Shown: positions 1 to 9,373, counted from the stretch's first letter. The stretch: DNA of 64,000 nucleotides from Microbacterium sp. 18062 (GCF_902706225.1 NZ_CACSKB010000011.1:1-64000); one strand, 5' to 3'. Notes: a model not told the origin generated them from the letters alone. A program made the numbers and translations.

Positions 1-231
1 TCGGCGGGCTGGCTCGGGTGGGGTCGCTCAGAGACACATCTGTAATGAGTCACGCCATCACGGGCGGACAGGCTTCTGATCAAGGCATCTGCGCGGGCAG
101 GCCGAGCCGCAGCACGGTCGCGGACACCTCCTTTTCAAGACATCGCCGCAAGCGGCGGGTCGGTTCTACCCGGAGTCACACGACCGAGCCGAGGCCCAGC
201 CTGTCAGCCGGCCGCAGGCCCGCCAGAAACC

Positions 232-642
232 ATTACAGTTCTACCCGTCTATCTCATCGCGCTCGCCTGGCAGTTCCTTCACTTCGCCGAGGAATACACC
301 GCGCGCTTCTACCAACGCTGGCCTGAGGACGTCTTCGGTGCTCCGGCAATGTCGGCGGAGTTCTTCGTGTGGGGCAATATGGGTTCCTACGCGGCGTTCA
401 CCCTCGGCGCGCTCGCACTGTACAAGGGCTGGCGGGTACCGCTTCTGATCGTCTGGTTCTTCGCGATCATGGGCGTCGCGGGCAACGCGATCGGGCATCT
501 CATCTATGCGGTGATCGCGGGCGACGTCTGGTTTCCCGGCACGGTCACCTCGCTGGCGTACTGGGTGATCGGCCCCGTTCTGATCCTGCGACTCTGGCGA
601 GAGTCGCGCGCCGCCCGTGGATCACGGAGCGACCATCGATGA
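232..642 (+). pseudogene. HXXEE-domain membrane protein, 5'-truncated
   Basis: Read in the frame of the ATG at 349, the codons from 232 give a hydrophobic segment followed by QFLHFAEEY, the His-x-x-Glu-Glu signature that names the HXXEE family, then further hydrophobic helices (GSYAAFTLGALALY, LLIVWFFAIMGVAGNAIGHL) and a basic tail. The frame is open back to a stop at 46-51, but it contains no ATG, GTG or TTG ahead of the HFAEE motif; only an ATT at 232 could start it. An ATG at 349 would drop the signature motif. I read this as the 3' part of a gene whose start was lost. Function of the family is unknown. Confidence 0.5.
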
Positions 643-836
643 CGAAGGTTGAGAACGCGAGGGACCTGACGCATCTGGAGTCGTTCCGCGAGAGCGCCTG
701 AACCATGGCGGTGGCCACCCGTGCGGTGGGTCGCGGAGCCCCAGTGCAGGCAGCGACACGTGGTGGGACAGGGAATCCGGAGAACGCGTGCGGACGGCTA
801 TTTCGTATCCGCCGTTCGGGTGCCCTATGTCTCTCG
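643..836. other. intergenic stretch, no supported gene
   Basis: Nothing in this stretch reads as a convincing gene. A 20-codon frame starting with the ATG at 639 overlaps the stop of the HXXEE remnant (ATGA) and ends at 701. Its peptide (MTKVENARDLTHLESFRESA) has no recognised relative and may be the start of a lost downstream gene. Confidence 0.4.
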
Positions 837-869
837 TCAAGTCCAGACGGTCGCGAATGGTTGACTTGA
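837..869. promoter_or_regulatory. small inverted repeat before the ArsN2-like gene
   Basis: TCAAGTC at 837-843 is matched by its exact complement GACTTGA at 863-869, with a 19-base spacer and only 3 bases before the GTG at 873. A TTGACT hexamer overlaps the right arm. Position and symmetry suggest an operator for a regulator encoded elsewhere, but a 7-bp arm is short and chance cannot be excluded. Confidence 0.25.
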
Positions 870-872
870 TGG

Positions 873-1331
873 GTGAACCTTGAGCGGTGCAGGCCGGCGG
901 ATGTTGAGGCGCTGACTGCGTTCCTCAGAGAGGTCGATCTCACGCTGAGCGGCCTGGATGCGCCGCGCGTGCGGTTGTGGCTCGAGAGAGACGAGGCGGG
1001 CGCGATCATCGGCAGCACCGGGTATGAGATCAGCTCTGATGGTCACCATGCGCTGATCCGGAGTGTCGCGGTCAGTCCAACGCAGCGTTCGCGTGGTCGC
1101 GGCAGTGCCCTTGCAAGCTTCGTGCTTGAGCGTGCTGTCGAGGAGGGCGTGAGCAGGGCGTGGCTGTTCAGCCGCCGTTCTGGGCCGTTCTGGCAGAGTC
1201 TGGGTTTCGAGTCTGCTGACCGTGACGAGCTCGCCGAGGCGCTGGCAGGCACCCATCAGGTGCGGCTGTTCCAGCAGACCGGGCAGGTGAGCCGTGAGGT
1301 CGCCTGGTCGCGCCTTCTCGCCGCGATCTGA
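873..1331 (+). CDS. GNAT N-acetyltransferase, ArsN2-like
   Basis: This 152-residue single-domain GNAT protein transfers an acetyl group from acetyl-CoA. The acetyl-CoA loop is visible as RSVAVSPTQRSRGRGSA (about residues 66-82), following the beta4 strand. The C-terminal block (FWQSLGFESADRDELAEAL, then a short HQVRLFQQ segment) has the spacing of ArsN2-type acetyltransferases, which accompany arsenic resistance genes, but no arsR, arsC or arsenite pump is in the window, so the substrate is an inference. The GTG at 873 is the only reasonable start: the in-frame TTG at 861 is followed at once by a stop. No strong ribosome binding site is visible. Confidence 0.75.
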   Translation: MNLERCRPADVEALTAFLREVDLTLSGLDAPRVRLWLERDEAGAIIGSTGYEISSDGHHALIRSVAVSPTQRSRGRGSALASFVLERAVEEGVSRAWLFSRRSGPFWQSLGFESADRDELAEALAGTHQVRLFQQTGQVSREVAWSRLLAAI

Positions 1332-1337
1332 CCTCGC

Positions 1338-1500
1338 TCAGGCAGTGATCGCGATGGGTTGCGGCTGGTAGAGGGTGCCGTCGCGGAGCATCGACAGCTC
1401 CGCGACCTGCTCATCGGCGACGGTGCGTCTCGGCATCCACGTTATGAACGGCCTCGAGCAGTGCTCGGGTCCAGCCCCTATCAGCGATCACACACCGCCA
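1338..1500 (-). pseudogene. unidentified frameshifted coding remnant
   Basis: On the minus strand one frame reads WRCVIADRGWTRALLEAV and then NVDAETHRRR before a stop, and the neighbouring frame picks up with PRRTVADEQVAEL and runs to GTLYQPQPIAITA and a TGA at 1338-1340. Joined by one frameshift these look like the 3' end of one old gene. The tail recalls some IS110-type transposase C-termini, but the match is weak and I do not assign a family. Start and extent are approximate. Confidence 0.25.
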
Positions 1501-1587
1501 ACCAGGCCCGGTGACAACACCCCCCCCGGAGAAGAAGCCGATGGGCGCTCGCTGTCGCCGTGGTCGCAGCCACCTGAGCCGAGTCGC

Positions 1588-1941
1588 TCACCCGAGCACC
1601 TTCTTCCAGGCGCCCTCGTAGGCTCGCGGCTCGAAGCCGAGCGCCCCGTCGATGTCGAGCATGGGGCGGTTCTTTTCGGCGTTGTAGGCGATCACCCGGG
1701 GCGAGTGCGGCACTCTCTCGCGCCACGCCAGCAGGCCCCCGTAGATCGACAGGATCTCCTCGGGCGTCATGGCGTGGTCGTCGTGACCCGAGATCTCCCG
1801 GTACACGCGATTGCGCACCTCGACCATGCGGCGGAAGTCCGTCGCGTCCGTGGAGCCGATCGAGGCCGGCGCCGCGACGGGCCGGAACTCGAGGGCGGGC
1901 AGCTCCACGGCAGCACCTCCGGATGCGGACGAAGGCGTCAT
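1588..1941 (-). pseudogene. GNAT acetyltransferase with internal deletion
   Basis: The 117-residue frame begins like a long actinobacterial GNAT protein ([16 protein letters not shown], then [19 protein letters not shown] and MTPEEIL), then jumps at about residue 67 to what is normally the end of such proteins ([20 protein letters not shown], then [15 protein letters not shown] and [11 protein letters not shown]). The two acetyl-CoA binding cores expected between them, some 250-300 residues in full-length relatives as I know them, are absent, so it cannot be a working acetyltransferase. The junction stays in frame and no direct repeat was noticed at it. Its start overlaps the stop of the upstream gene by four bases (ATGA), showing that the two were co-translated before the deletion. 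Confidence 0.6.
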
Positions 1942-2192
1942 CGGATGGTGCGGGTGGGCATGGCGTAGGCGGCCGCGCGGTCGTAGTCGCGCCGGACCTG
2001 CTCGGCGAGCAGTTGCCGGGCATGGGCGTCGCGTGAGACGCGACGGCGCGACCGGTGGCGGCCCCAGAGGAGCAGGCGCAGCCCGACCCGCATCGCCGTG
2101 CGCTCGATGAGCGACGGACGAGGCGTGGGGGCGACGACGCGAGGAGTCTCGGTGGGGACCGGGGCCTCGGGCGGGGCGTGCAGGGTGTTCAT
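1938..2192 (-). CDS. hypothetical basic protein, 84 aa
   Basis: The protein has a Pro/Thr-rich N-terminus, a short hydrophobic stretch ([15 protein letters not shown], about residues 31-45) and an Arg-rich, charged C-terminus. Small proteins of this build are common in Microbacteriaceae and have no known function. The ATG at 2192 is preferred over the longer frame because it is preceded by AAGGAA at a good distance. Its stop overlaps the start of the deleted GNAT gene, so the two form a pair. Confidence 0.55.
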   Translation of the reverse strand: MNTLHAPPEAPVPTETPRVVAPTPRPSLIERTAMRVGLRLLLWGRHRSRRRVSRDAHARQLLAEQVRRDYDRAAAYAMPTRTIR

Positions 2193-2378
2193 GGTGGTTC
2201 CTTGTGTGCGGATGGTGCGAAAGGGAATGCCGCCGGTCCGGCCGCGCAGAGCGACGCAGGGATCGGCCGGGCCGGCGTGCACAGCCCGGATCACTGCGGG
2301 CCAGACGGCGCGGGGTTTCTCCGCGCGGGGACGACGGAGCTCACGCCCGGGACAGGGCGGAGCCGAACCTCGTGGAGG

Positions 2379-2525
2379 TCAGTCGGCGGTGTTCGCGCGG
2401 AAGGTCGGGAACAGGCGCGTTCGTCGGTTCCGGAACGCCTCGATGGAGACGGTCGCCTCGGCGGCGGCGGCGGCGGCGGCGGCGCGCGTGCGCGGCGCTG
2501 GCGTGAACGCTGTACGGATCATCAT
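2379..2525 (-). CDS. small Ala-rich protein, 48 aa
   Basis: A 49-codon frame starts at an ATG-ATG pair (2525 and 2522) and ends with TGA at 2379-2381. A consensus AGGAGG lies about 8 bases upstream, among the strongest ribosome binding sites in the window. The peptide has a run of seven Ala, then EATVSIEAFRNRRTRLFPTF. It is not recognised. The strong Shine-Dalgarno sequence is the main reason to believe it; the GC-rich Ala run argues for caution. Confidence 0.45.
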   Translation of the reverse strand: MMIRTAFTPAPRTRAAAAAAAAEATVSIEAFRNRRTRLFPTFRANTAD

Positions 2526-2695
2526 GGGGCGACCTCCTCTCGACATCGGGTGCGGAGAGCGACACTAGCGGGGCTGGGAGAACGCTGTCAACATCCCGGG
2601 CGTGTCGCGAGCGCCGCGGAGCGTCGATGCCGGGCGCGGGCGGTGCGCTCGGGTAGCGTTGGCGCAAGCTCGATGATCCGGCCGGAGGACTGTGC
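2526..2695. other. divergent intergenic region before smc
   Basis: This holds the promoter side of the small Ala-rich gene on the minus strand and of smc on the plus strand. A GGAGG-like element (CCGGAGGACTG) stands just before the smc ATG. No other gene is seen. Confidence 0.4.
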
Positions 2696-5600
2696 ATGCA
2701 CCTGAAGAGCTTGACGCTCAAAGGGTTCAAATCGTTCGCGCAGCCGACGACGTTCGCCCTGGAGCCCGGCGTCACCGCGATCGTCGGACCCAACGGATCC
2801 GGCAAGTCGAACGTCGTCGACGCGCTCGCCTGGGTCATGGGCGAGCAGGGCGCGAAGACCTTGCGCGGCGGCAAGATGGAGGACGTCATCTTCGCGGGCA
2901 CGTCGACGCGCGGCCCGCTCGGCCGCGCCGAGGTGCTGCTGACGATCGACAACGCCGACGGCGCGCTGCCCATCGAGTACGCCGAGGTGACGATCAGCCG
3001 GACGCTGTTTCGCAACGGGGCGAGCGAGTACGCGATCAACGGGCAGTCCTGCCGCCTGCTCGACGTGCAGGAGCTGCTGAGCGACTCCGGTCTCGGCCGC
3101 GAGATGCACGTCATCGTCGGGCAGGGACGCCTCGACACGGTGCTGCAGGCGAGTCCCGAGGACCGGCGCGGGTTCATCGAGGAGGCCGCCGGCATCCTGA
3201 AGCACCGCCGGCGCAAGGAGAAGACCCTCCGCAAGCTCGAGGCGATGGAGGCGAACCTCACGCGATTGAGCGACCTCGCCGGTGAGCTGCGCCGTCAGCT
3301 GAAGCCGCTGGGCCGCCAGGCCGAGGTCGCCCGCGAAGCCGCGACGATCGCCGCCGTGGTCCGGGACGCGAAGGCCCGCCTGCTGGCGGACGAGCTCGTC
3401 GCCCTGCGGGCGGAGCTCGGAGACTACGCTCGCAACGAGCAGGAACGTCGTGCCGAGCGCACCCTCCTGCAGGACCGGGCGGATGCGGTGCGGGCCCGTG
3501 TCGCGGGGCTCGAGACGCAGGAGCGCTCGGCCGCCGTCGACAGTGCCCGCAGCGTCGCGTTCGGGCTGGAACGCGTCCAGGAGAGGCTCCGCGGGCTGTA
3601 CACGCTGGCCGGGCAGCGACTGTCGCTGCTCTCAGCCGACGACGACGCACTGGCGCCCGCGCCTTCGGTGTCTGCGCAGACGATCGATGACGCCCGCGCC
3701 GAGCTCGACGAGGTCTCCGCCGGGGTGGGCGATGCCCAGGATGCTGCCGCTGCAGCCTCGCGCGAGGTCGCCCGGGCACGAGCGGAGCTCGATGCGCTCG
3801 ACGCCGACATCGCCGCGCAGAGCGCCCTCGTGTCGGAGCACGACATGCGCCTGACGTCGTTGCGCGGCTCGGCCGAGGCCGCCGAGTCCGCGCTCACCGC
3901 GGTGCGGGCGGCGGTCGAGCGCCAGCAGAAGGCGCTGGACGCCGCCGAGTCGCGTCGTGCCGCGGCGGCGGAGGAGCTCGCCGGCGTCGACCCCGACCTC
4001 GTTCCCGAGGAGTCGTCCGCGCAGCACGCAGCCGCATACGAGCAGGCGCAGCGGCAGGCGGCGGAGGCCGAGAGTGATGTGGCCGGCATCCGTGAACGCC
4101 TGCACGCGGCGGAGCGGGAGCAGGACGCCGTGAGCGCACAGGTCGCGACCCTCGGGCGAGCCCTGGATGTGCGCACGGGGGCGTCGGAGCTCATCGCCGG
4201 TGGGGGGCCGGGCGTGCGCGGGCTCGTCGGCGACGCCGTGCAGGTCGACGCCGGCTACGAGCCGGCCGTCGCGGCGGCGCTCGGCGCCGTCGCCGAGGGC
4301 GTGCTCGTCGACGCGCGCGCGGATGCCCTCGTCGCCGCCGAGGCGGCGGGCTCGGGGGAGTACGGCGTCGTCGACATCGTCGTGTCCGACGTCGCGACCG
4401 ATCCGCCGTCCCTGCCCGCCATCGACGGCGCGACCCCCGCGCGTGAGGTGGTGACAGCGCCGGACGGCGTGCTGGGCCTGCTCGCGCGTGTCGTGATCGT
4501 CGACGATCTCGCGGTGGCGATACGGGTCGCCGACCGTGCAGATGCCGCCGACCTGACGATCGTGACGCGCGACGGCGAGGTCGTGACGCGTTTCACGGTT
4601 CGCGCCGGATCCGGGCAGGGGCGGTCCCGCCTGGAGCTCGCGGCCGAGCGGGATGCGGCGGCCGAGCGGTTCGCCGAGATCACCGTCATCGCCGACTCCC
4701 TGCGCGAGGCGCTCGCGGACCGTTCACGCGAGCTCGCCGAGGCGCGCGCGCACACCACCGCGTCGCTGACCGCGTTGCGCGAGCACGACGCGGCTCTCGC
4801 GGCCCACGCCGAGAAGGTCAACCGGGCGACGGTGCGCCACGAGGCGGCCGTTGCGGAGTGCGATCGGCTCACCGCCGCTCTGCAGCAGGCGCAGGCCGCG
4901 GTCGCGGAGGCCGAGGACTCGGCCCGTGTCGCGAACGATCGACTCACGAACGCTCAGGAGGCCCCGCGCCCGATCCTCGACGTGTCCGCCCGCGACGGGA
5001 TGCTCGCGGCGCTCGAGACCGCCCGCGACACCGAGATGCGCTCGCGTCTCGACGTCGAGACGCTGCGAGAGCGCATCCGCGCGGCGGAGGCCCGCATCCT
5101 GGGGCTCGAGCGGCAGCGCGAGCGAGAGCGCGCCGCCGCGGAGGAGGCGGCGCGGCGCGCGGTGATCCGGCGTCGTCAGCGGGACATCGCCGCATCCGTC
5201 GCCGAGAAGATCCCGCCGCTGCTGGACTCCGTCGACCGCTCCGTCGCCGAGGCCCGGGTGGAGCTGGCGACCGCCGAGTCCGCCCGCACCGCCGTCACCG
5301 CCGAGCTCGCCGAGGCCCGCCGAGAGGAGAGCGCTCTGCGCGAGCGCCTGAGCGGGCTCACCGAGAGCGTCCACGGCCTCGAGCTGCGCATCCACGAGAA
5401 ACGTCTCCACGTCAGCTCGCTGCTCGAGCGCGTGCAGAGCGAGCTGGGACTGTCGGAAGACATTCTCGTCTCGGAATATGGTCCTGACCAGCCGATCCCG
5501 GCCGAAGCCGGGGGCGAGGGCTCCGAAGAGCCCGATGCGGAGCCGTTCGACCGAGTCCGCCAGAAGCGTCGGCTGCAGGAGGCCGAGCGCAAGCTCGCCC

Positions 5601-6211
5601 AGCTCGGCCGCGTGAACCCGCTGGCGCTGGAGGAGTTCGCCGCGCTCGAGCAGCGGCACACGTTCCTGACCGAGCAGCTCGCCGACCTCACACAGACGCG
5701 CGCCGACCTGCTGACGATCATCGCCGAGCTCGACGAGCGGATGCAGACGATCTTCGTCGATGCCTTCGAGGACACGAGGGTCGCCTTCACCGAGGTGTTC
5801 CCGGTGCTCTTCCCCGGCGGCACGGGAAGCATCGCCCTGACGAACCCCGACGACCCGCTGACGACCGGCATCGAGGTCACCGTCCGTCCCGTGGGCAAGA
5901 AGGTCGAGCGGCTCTCGCTGCTCTCGGGCGGGGAACGATCCCTCGCCGCCGTTGCCCTGCTCGTGGCGATCTTCAAGGCGCGGCCGAGCCCGTTCTACAT
6001 CCTCGACGAGGTCGAGGCGGCCCTCGACGACGCCAACCTCGGACGCCTCCTGAGCGTCTTCGAGCAGCTGCGCGAGTCGAGCCAGCTCATCGTCATCACC
6101 CATCAGAAGCGCACGATGGAGATCGCCGACGCGCTCTACGGCGTGTCGATGCGCCAGGACGGCGTGTCGGCGGTGGTCGGCCAGCGAGTCCGCGACCGCG
6201 AGAGCGCATGA
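2696..6211 (+). CDS. smc: chromosome segregation protein SMC
   Basis: This is the condensin ATPase that compacts and segregates the chromosome together with ScpA and ScpB, which are not in this window. At 1171 residues it is full length. The N-terminal head carries Walker A GPNGSGKS at residues 31-38. Long Ala/Glu/Arg-rich coiled coils occupy about 170-480 and 660-1000, separated by a hinge beginning near residue 500 (GPGVRGLVGDAV). The C-terminal head has the ABC signature LLSGGERS near residue 1077 and Walker B YILDEVEAALDD near 1101. ftsY follows after a 23-base gap, but it appears to have its own leaderless-type promoter. Confidence 0.97.
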   Translation: MHLKSLTLKGFKSFAQPTTFALEPGVTAIVGPNGSGKSNVVDALAWVMGEQGAKTLRGGKMEDVIFAGTSTRGPLGRAEVLLTIDNADGALPIEYAEVTISRTLFRNGASEYAINGQSCRLLDVQELLSDSGLGREMHVIVGQGRLDTVLQASPEDRRGFIEEAAGILKHRRRKEKTLRKLEAMEANLTRLSDLAGELRRQLKPLGRQAEVAREAATIAAVVRDAKARLLADELVALRAELGDYARNEQERRAERTLLQDRADAVRARVAGLETQERSAAVDSARSVAFGLERVQERLRGLYTLAGQRLSLLSADDDALAPAPSVSAQTIDDARAELDEVSAGVGDAQDAAAAASREVARARAELDALDADIAAQSALVSEHDMRLTSLRGSAEAAESALTAVRAAVERQQKALDAAESRRAAAAEELAGVDPDLVPEESSAQHAAAYEQAQRQAAEAESDVAGIRERLHAAEREQDAVSAQVATLGRALDVRTGASELIAGGGPGVRGLVGDAVQVDAGYEPAVAAALGAVAEGVLVDARADALVAAEAAGSGEYGVVDIVVSDVATDPPSLPAIDGATPAREVVTAPDGVLGLLARVVIVDDLAVAIRVADRADAADLTIVTRDGEVVTRFTVRAGSGQGRSRLELAAERDAAAERFAEITVIADSLREALADRSRELAEARAHTTASLTALREHDAALAAHAEKVNRATVRHEAAVAECDRLTAALQQAQAAVAEAEDSARVANDRLTNAQEAPRPILDVSARDGMLAALETARDTEMRSRLDVETLRERIRAAEARILGLERQRERERAAAEEAARRAVIRRRQRDIAASVAEKIPPLLDSVDRSVAEARVELATAESARTAVTAELAEARREESALRERLSGLTESVHGLELRIHEKRLHVSSLLERVQSELGLSEDILVSEYGPDQPIPAEAGGEGSEEPDAEPFDRVRQKRRLQEAERKLAQLGRVNPLALEEFAALEQRHTFLTEQLADLTQTRADLLTIIAELDERMQTIFVDAFEDTRVAFTEVFPVLFPGGTGSIALTNPDDPLTTGIEVTVRPVGKKVERLSLLSGGERSLAAVALLVAIFKARPSPFYILDEVEAALDDANLGRLLSVFEQLRESSQLIVITHQKRTMEIADALYGVSMRQDGVSAVVGQRVRDRESA

Positions 6212-6234
6212 CCGCCGCCGCGTAGGCTGAGGAC

Positions 6235-7107
6235 ATGGCCGAGAGATCGTGGTCGCTGGGCAGAGCCCTGCGCGGGATGTTCGTCAAGCCCGTCATCGAC
6301 GAGACCACCTGGGAGGACCTCGAGACGGCACTGCTGACGGCCGACTTCGGCCCGGACATCACCGAGCGCATCGTCGACGAGCTGCGCGAGAAGGTCGAGC
6401 GCTATCGCACGACCGACCCCCGAGACCTGCAGCGCATGCTGAAGGAGACCCTCGAGGAGCATTTCGCAAGGTTCGACACGACCCTGCGGCTGACCGAGCG
6501 GCCGGCGGTCGTGCTCGTGGTCGGCGTCAACGGCGTCGGCAAGACCACAACGATCGGGAAGTTCGCGAACTTCCTGCGTCGGTACGACCGCTCGGTCGTC
6601 GTCGGCGCCGCCGACACCTTCCGCGCGGCGGCCGTCGACCAGCTCGCCACGTGGGCCGAGCGCGGCGGCGCGACGATCGTCCGGCCGCAGCAGGAGGGGC
6701 AGGATCCCGCATCCGTCGCGTTCCAGACGGTCGAGTACGCGAAGAACACGGGGACGCAGATCGTGCTCGTGGACACCGCGGGCCGCCTGCACACCAAGGG
6801 CGGCCTCATGGACGAGCTCGGCAAGATCCGTCGGGTCATCGAGAAGCAGGCCCCCATCAGCGAGGTCCTGCTCGTGCTGGATGCGACGACCGGGCAGAAC
6901 GGCGTGCTGCAGGCTCAGGCTTTCCTGGAGCAGGCCGGGGTCACGGGCCTGGTCATCACGAAGCTCGACGGGTCGGCGAAGGGCGGGTTCGTGCTCGCCG
7001 TGCAGGAGCGCACCGGCATCCCCGTGAAGCTGCTCGGACAGGGCGAGGGCATCGGCGATCTCACCGGCTTCACCCCGCACGTGTTCGTCGAGGCGCTCGT
7101 CGGCTGA
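6235..7107 (+). CDS. ftsY: signal recognition particle receptor FtsY
   Basis: FtsY is the membrane-side SRP GTPase that receives ribosome-nascent chain complexes from Ffh. The 290 residues comprise little more than the NG domain: P-loop GVNGVGKTT near residue 97, DTAGR near 180 and TKLDGSAKGG near 242. The acidic A domain found in E. coli FtsY is missing; the start MAERSWSLGRALRGMF may form the short amphipathic membrane-targeting helix. The ATG at 6235 follows a TAGGCT hexamer by exactly six bases, so the mRNA may be leaderless. Ffh is encoded about 8 kb downstream. Confidence 0.96.
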   Translation: MAERSWSLGRALRGMFVKPVIDETTWEDLETALLTADFGPDITERIVDELREKVERYRTTDPRDLQRMLKETLEEHFARFDTTLRLTERPAVVLVVGVNGVGKTTTIGKFANFLRRYDRSVVVGAADTFRAAAVDQLATWAERGGATIVRPQQEGQDPASVAFQTVEYAKNTGTQIVLVDTAGRLHTKGGLMDELGKIRRVIEKQAPISEVLLVLDATTGQNGVLQAQAFLEQAGVTGLVITKLDGSAKGGFVLAVQERTGIPVKLLGQGEGIGDLTGFTPHVFVEALVG

Positions 7108-7172
7108 CTTTCTCCGGGTACGACGTGCGCGTCGGACTACCGTCCGGGCGGGCGTGCTGCTTTCATGGGGGG

Positions 7173-7673
7173 ATGGCGATCGAGCACGACTTCTTCGGCC
7201 TTCTCGAATCCGGTCCCGACGGCTCGATCTTCTGGTCGGAGAACGTCGAGTTCGGCGACCAATCGGTGACGGTCGACCTCACCGCGCCCGACCAGGACGA
7301 CGTCTCCGAGGCGGCGCTCGACGTCGCGGCGAGTCTCGTGTCGTCGCTGGAGGCGCTCGACATGGTGGCGCGGAACGCGATGATCACCGAGCTCGACGAC
7401 CGCACGAGCGAGGTGACCGAGTACATCCTGCAGCAGCAGGAGTCCTTCGGCGACGAGCTCGCCGAGTTCCTCGTCGACCTCTCCGGAGACGTCCACGTGG
7501 ACGTGATCCGCTCGCTGCAGCTGACGAGCATGACGATCCTCGCCGACGAGCACGGCGGCTCCGATCCCTTCGCGGTGCTGGAGTACGCCCTCGACGCCGA
7601 CGAGACCGACGACGTGCTCCTGGTGAACCTGGACTCCGAGGGCAAGGTCCAGTCCGTCACGAGCGCCGACTGA
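7173..7673 (+). CDS. DUF2004-type acidic protein
   Basis: This 166-residue, strongly acidic protein has no signal peptide or membrane segment. The sequence (MAIEHDFFGLLESGPDGSIF, later VLEYALDADETDDVLLVNLD) resembles DUF2004 proteins of unknown function. A G-rich stretch (GGGGGG) lies just before the ATG. The gene converges on lipA, and its stop lies inside a shared hairpin. Confidence 0.7.
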   Translation: MAIEHDFFGLLESGPDGSIFWSENVEFGDQSVTVDLTAPDQDDVSEAALDVAASLVSSLEALDMVARNAMITELDDRTSEVTEYILQQQESFGDELAEFLVDLSGDVHVDVIRSLQLTSMTILADEHGGSDPFAVLEYALDADETDDVLLVNLDSEGKVQSVTSAD

Positions 7674-7701
7674 GCGGACGCCCCGGAGACTCTCAGACGG
7701 C
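7665..7701. terminator. bidirectional hairpin between DUF2004 gene and lipA
   Basis: GCCGACTGAG at 7665-7674 pairs with CTCAGACGGC at 7692-7701 with one mismatch across a 17-base loop. Both stop codons (TGA 7671-7673 plus, TCA 7693-7695 minus) sit inside the stem. No U-tract follows, as is usual in GC-rich actinobacteria. Confidence 0.45.
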
Positions 7702-8721
7702 CTGCGCGAAGGTGGTATCGCCCGCGGCGATGTCGTCCGCGAGGTGGGCGAGGTCGGCGGGGATGCCGCGCCCCTTCGCCTGCATCGACTGTGCCCAGAG
7801 GCGCCCCGCGCGATACGACGACCGGACGAGGGGGCCGGCGAGGACGCCGAGGAACCCGATGCGCTCGGCCTCCCCCTTGAACTCGACGAACTCCTGCGGC
7901 TTCACCCAGCGGGCCACGGGGAGGTGCCGCGGGGTGGGGCGCAGGTACTGGGTGATCGTGATGATGTCGGTGCCCGCCTCGTGGAGGTCCTGCAGCGCCT
8001 GCACGACCTCCTCCGGCTCCTCGCCCATCCCGAGGATGAGGTTCGACTTCGTGATGAGGCCCGCGGCGCGCGCCTGCGTCAGGACGTCCAGTGAGCGCTC
8101 GTACCGGAACGCGGGACGGATGCGCTTGAAGATTCGCGGCACGGTCTCGACGTTGTGAGCGAAGACCTCGGGACGGGAGGAGAACACCTCGCCGAGCAGA
8201 TCCGGATCGCCGCTGAAGTCGGTCGCCAGGATCTCGACACCGGTCCCCGGGTTCTCGGCGTGGATGCGCCGCACGGTCTCGGCGTGGAGCCACGCGCCCT
8301 CGTCGGGCAGATCGTCGCGGGCGACGCCGGTCACGGTCGCGTAGCGCAGCTGCATCCGGGCCACGCTGTCGGCGACGCGACGCGGCTCGTCGCGGTCGTA
8401 GTCGGCTGGCTTTCCGGTGTCGATCTGGCAGAAGTCGCACCGGCGCGTGCACTGGGAGCCGCCGATCAGGAACGTCGCCTCGCGGTCCTCCCAGCACTCG
8501 TAGATGTTCGGGCAGCCGGCCTCCTGGCAGACGGTGTGCAGGCCCTCGTCCTTCACGAGCGAGTGCAGTGCCTGATACTCGGGGCCGAGCTTCGCCTTCG
8601 TCTTGATCCACGCCGGCTTCCGCTCGATCGGCGTCTGGGTGTTCCGGACCTCGAGACGCAGCAGCCGGCGGCCGTCCGGGCCGGTGGCGGGCGCGCCAGG
8701 ACCCGTGCCGCAGGCGCTCAT
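7693..8721 (-). CDS. lipA: lipoyl synthase
   Basis: This radical SAM enzyme inserts two sulfurs into protein-bound octanoyl groups to make lipoate for 2-oxoacid dehydrogenases and the glycine cleavage system. In the 342-residue protein the auxiliary cluster ligands are C65, C70 and C76, and the radical SAM CxxxCxxC motif is C91, C95 and C98. The conserved RSSYRAG segment near the C-terminus supplies the serine ligand of the auxiliary cluster. The start overlaps the lipB stop by four bases, so lipB and lipA are translationally coupled. Confidence 0.96.
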   Translation of the reverse strand: MSACGTGPGAPATGPDGRRLLRLEVRNTQTPIERKPAWIKTKAKLGPEYQALHSLVKDEGLHTVCQEAGCPNIYECWEDREATFLIGGSQCTRRCDFCQIDTGKPADYDRDEPRRVADSVARMQLRYATVTGVARDDLPDEGAWLHAETVRRIHAENPGTGVEILATDFSGDPDLLGEVFSSRPEVFAHNVETVPRIFKRIRPAFRYERSLDVLTQARAAGLITKSNLILGMGEEPEEVVQALQDLHEAGTDIITITQYLRPTPRHLPVARWVKPQEFVEFKGEAERIGFLGVLAGPLVRSSYRAGRLWAQSMQAKGRGIPADLAHLADDIAAGDTTFAQAV

Positions 8722-9362
8722 GCCGCGACCTCCGCTCCTGCGTACTCCGCGGCGAAGGCGTCGGCGACGGTGGGCGCGACATCCCTCGGCGATACGAGCG
8801 CGCCGACGACCTCGGACACCGTCGTCACCCCGGCGTCGCTGATGCCGCACGGCACGATCGCGCGGAACGCGGCCAGCGAGTTGTCGCAGTTCACGGCGAA
8901 GCCGTGCATCGTGACGCCCTTCTCGACGCGGACGCCGATCGCGGCGAGCTTGTCGGTCGAGAGCCCCCGCTGCACCCACACGCCGCTGCGGCCCTCGATC
9001 TGGACGCCGTCGACGCCGTGGACGCGGAGCGCCGCGATGATGAGCCGTTCCAGCCGCCGCACGTGGGCGACCACGTCGACCGGCTCGGGCAGACGGACGA
9101 TCGGGTAGCCGACCAACTGGCCTGGGCCGTGCCACGTGATCCGCCCGCCCCGGTCGACGTCGATGACGGGGGTGCCGTCGACGGGCCGCTCGTGCGGCTC
9201 GGTGCGCTTGCCGGCGGTGTAGACGGCCTCGTGCTCGAGGAGCAGGAGCGTGTCGGTCCTGGTGCCGGCCACGACGTCGGCGTGGATGCGGCGCTGCAAC
9301 GCCCATCCGTCGGCGTAGGGGACGACGTCGGGGGACAACCCCGCGGTCTGGATCTCGAGCAT
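8718..9362 (-). CDS. lipB: lipoyl(octanoyl) transferase
   Basis: LipB moves octanoate from acyl carrier protein to lipoyl domains, the step before LipA. The 214-residue protein shows the [15 protein letters not shown] segment, the lysine-bearing strand [20 protein letters not shown] and the active cysteine in [12 protein letters not shown]. The ATG at 9362 follows AAAGGGAG closely. The upstream gap to the ABC cassette gene is only 39 bases and is mostly filled by a near-perfect 21-bp palindrome, so lipBA may be specifically controlled or partly read through from the ABC operon. Confidence 0.95.
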   Translation of the reverse strand: MLEIQTAGLSPDVVPYADGWALQRRIHADVVAGTRTDTLLLLEHEAVYTAGKRTEPHERPVDGTPVIDVDRGGRITWHGPGQLVGYPIVRLPEPVDVVAHVRRLERLIIAALRVHGVDGVQIEGRSGVWVQRGLSTDKLAAIGVRVEKGVTMHGFAVNCDNSLAAFRAIVPCGISDAGVTTVSEVVGALVSPRDVAPTVADAFAAEYAGAEVAA

Positions 9363-9373
9363 GGGATCTCCCT

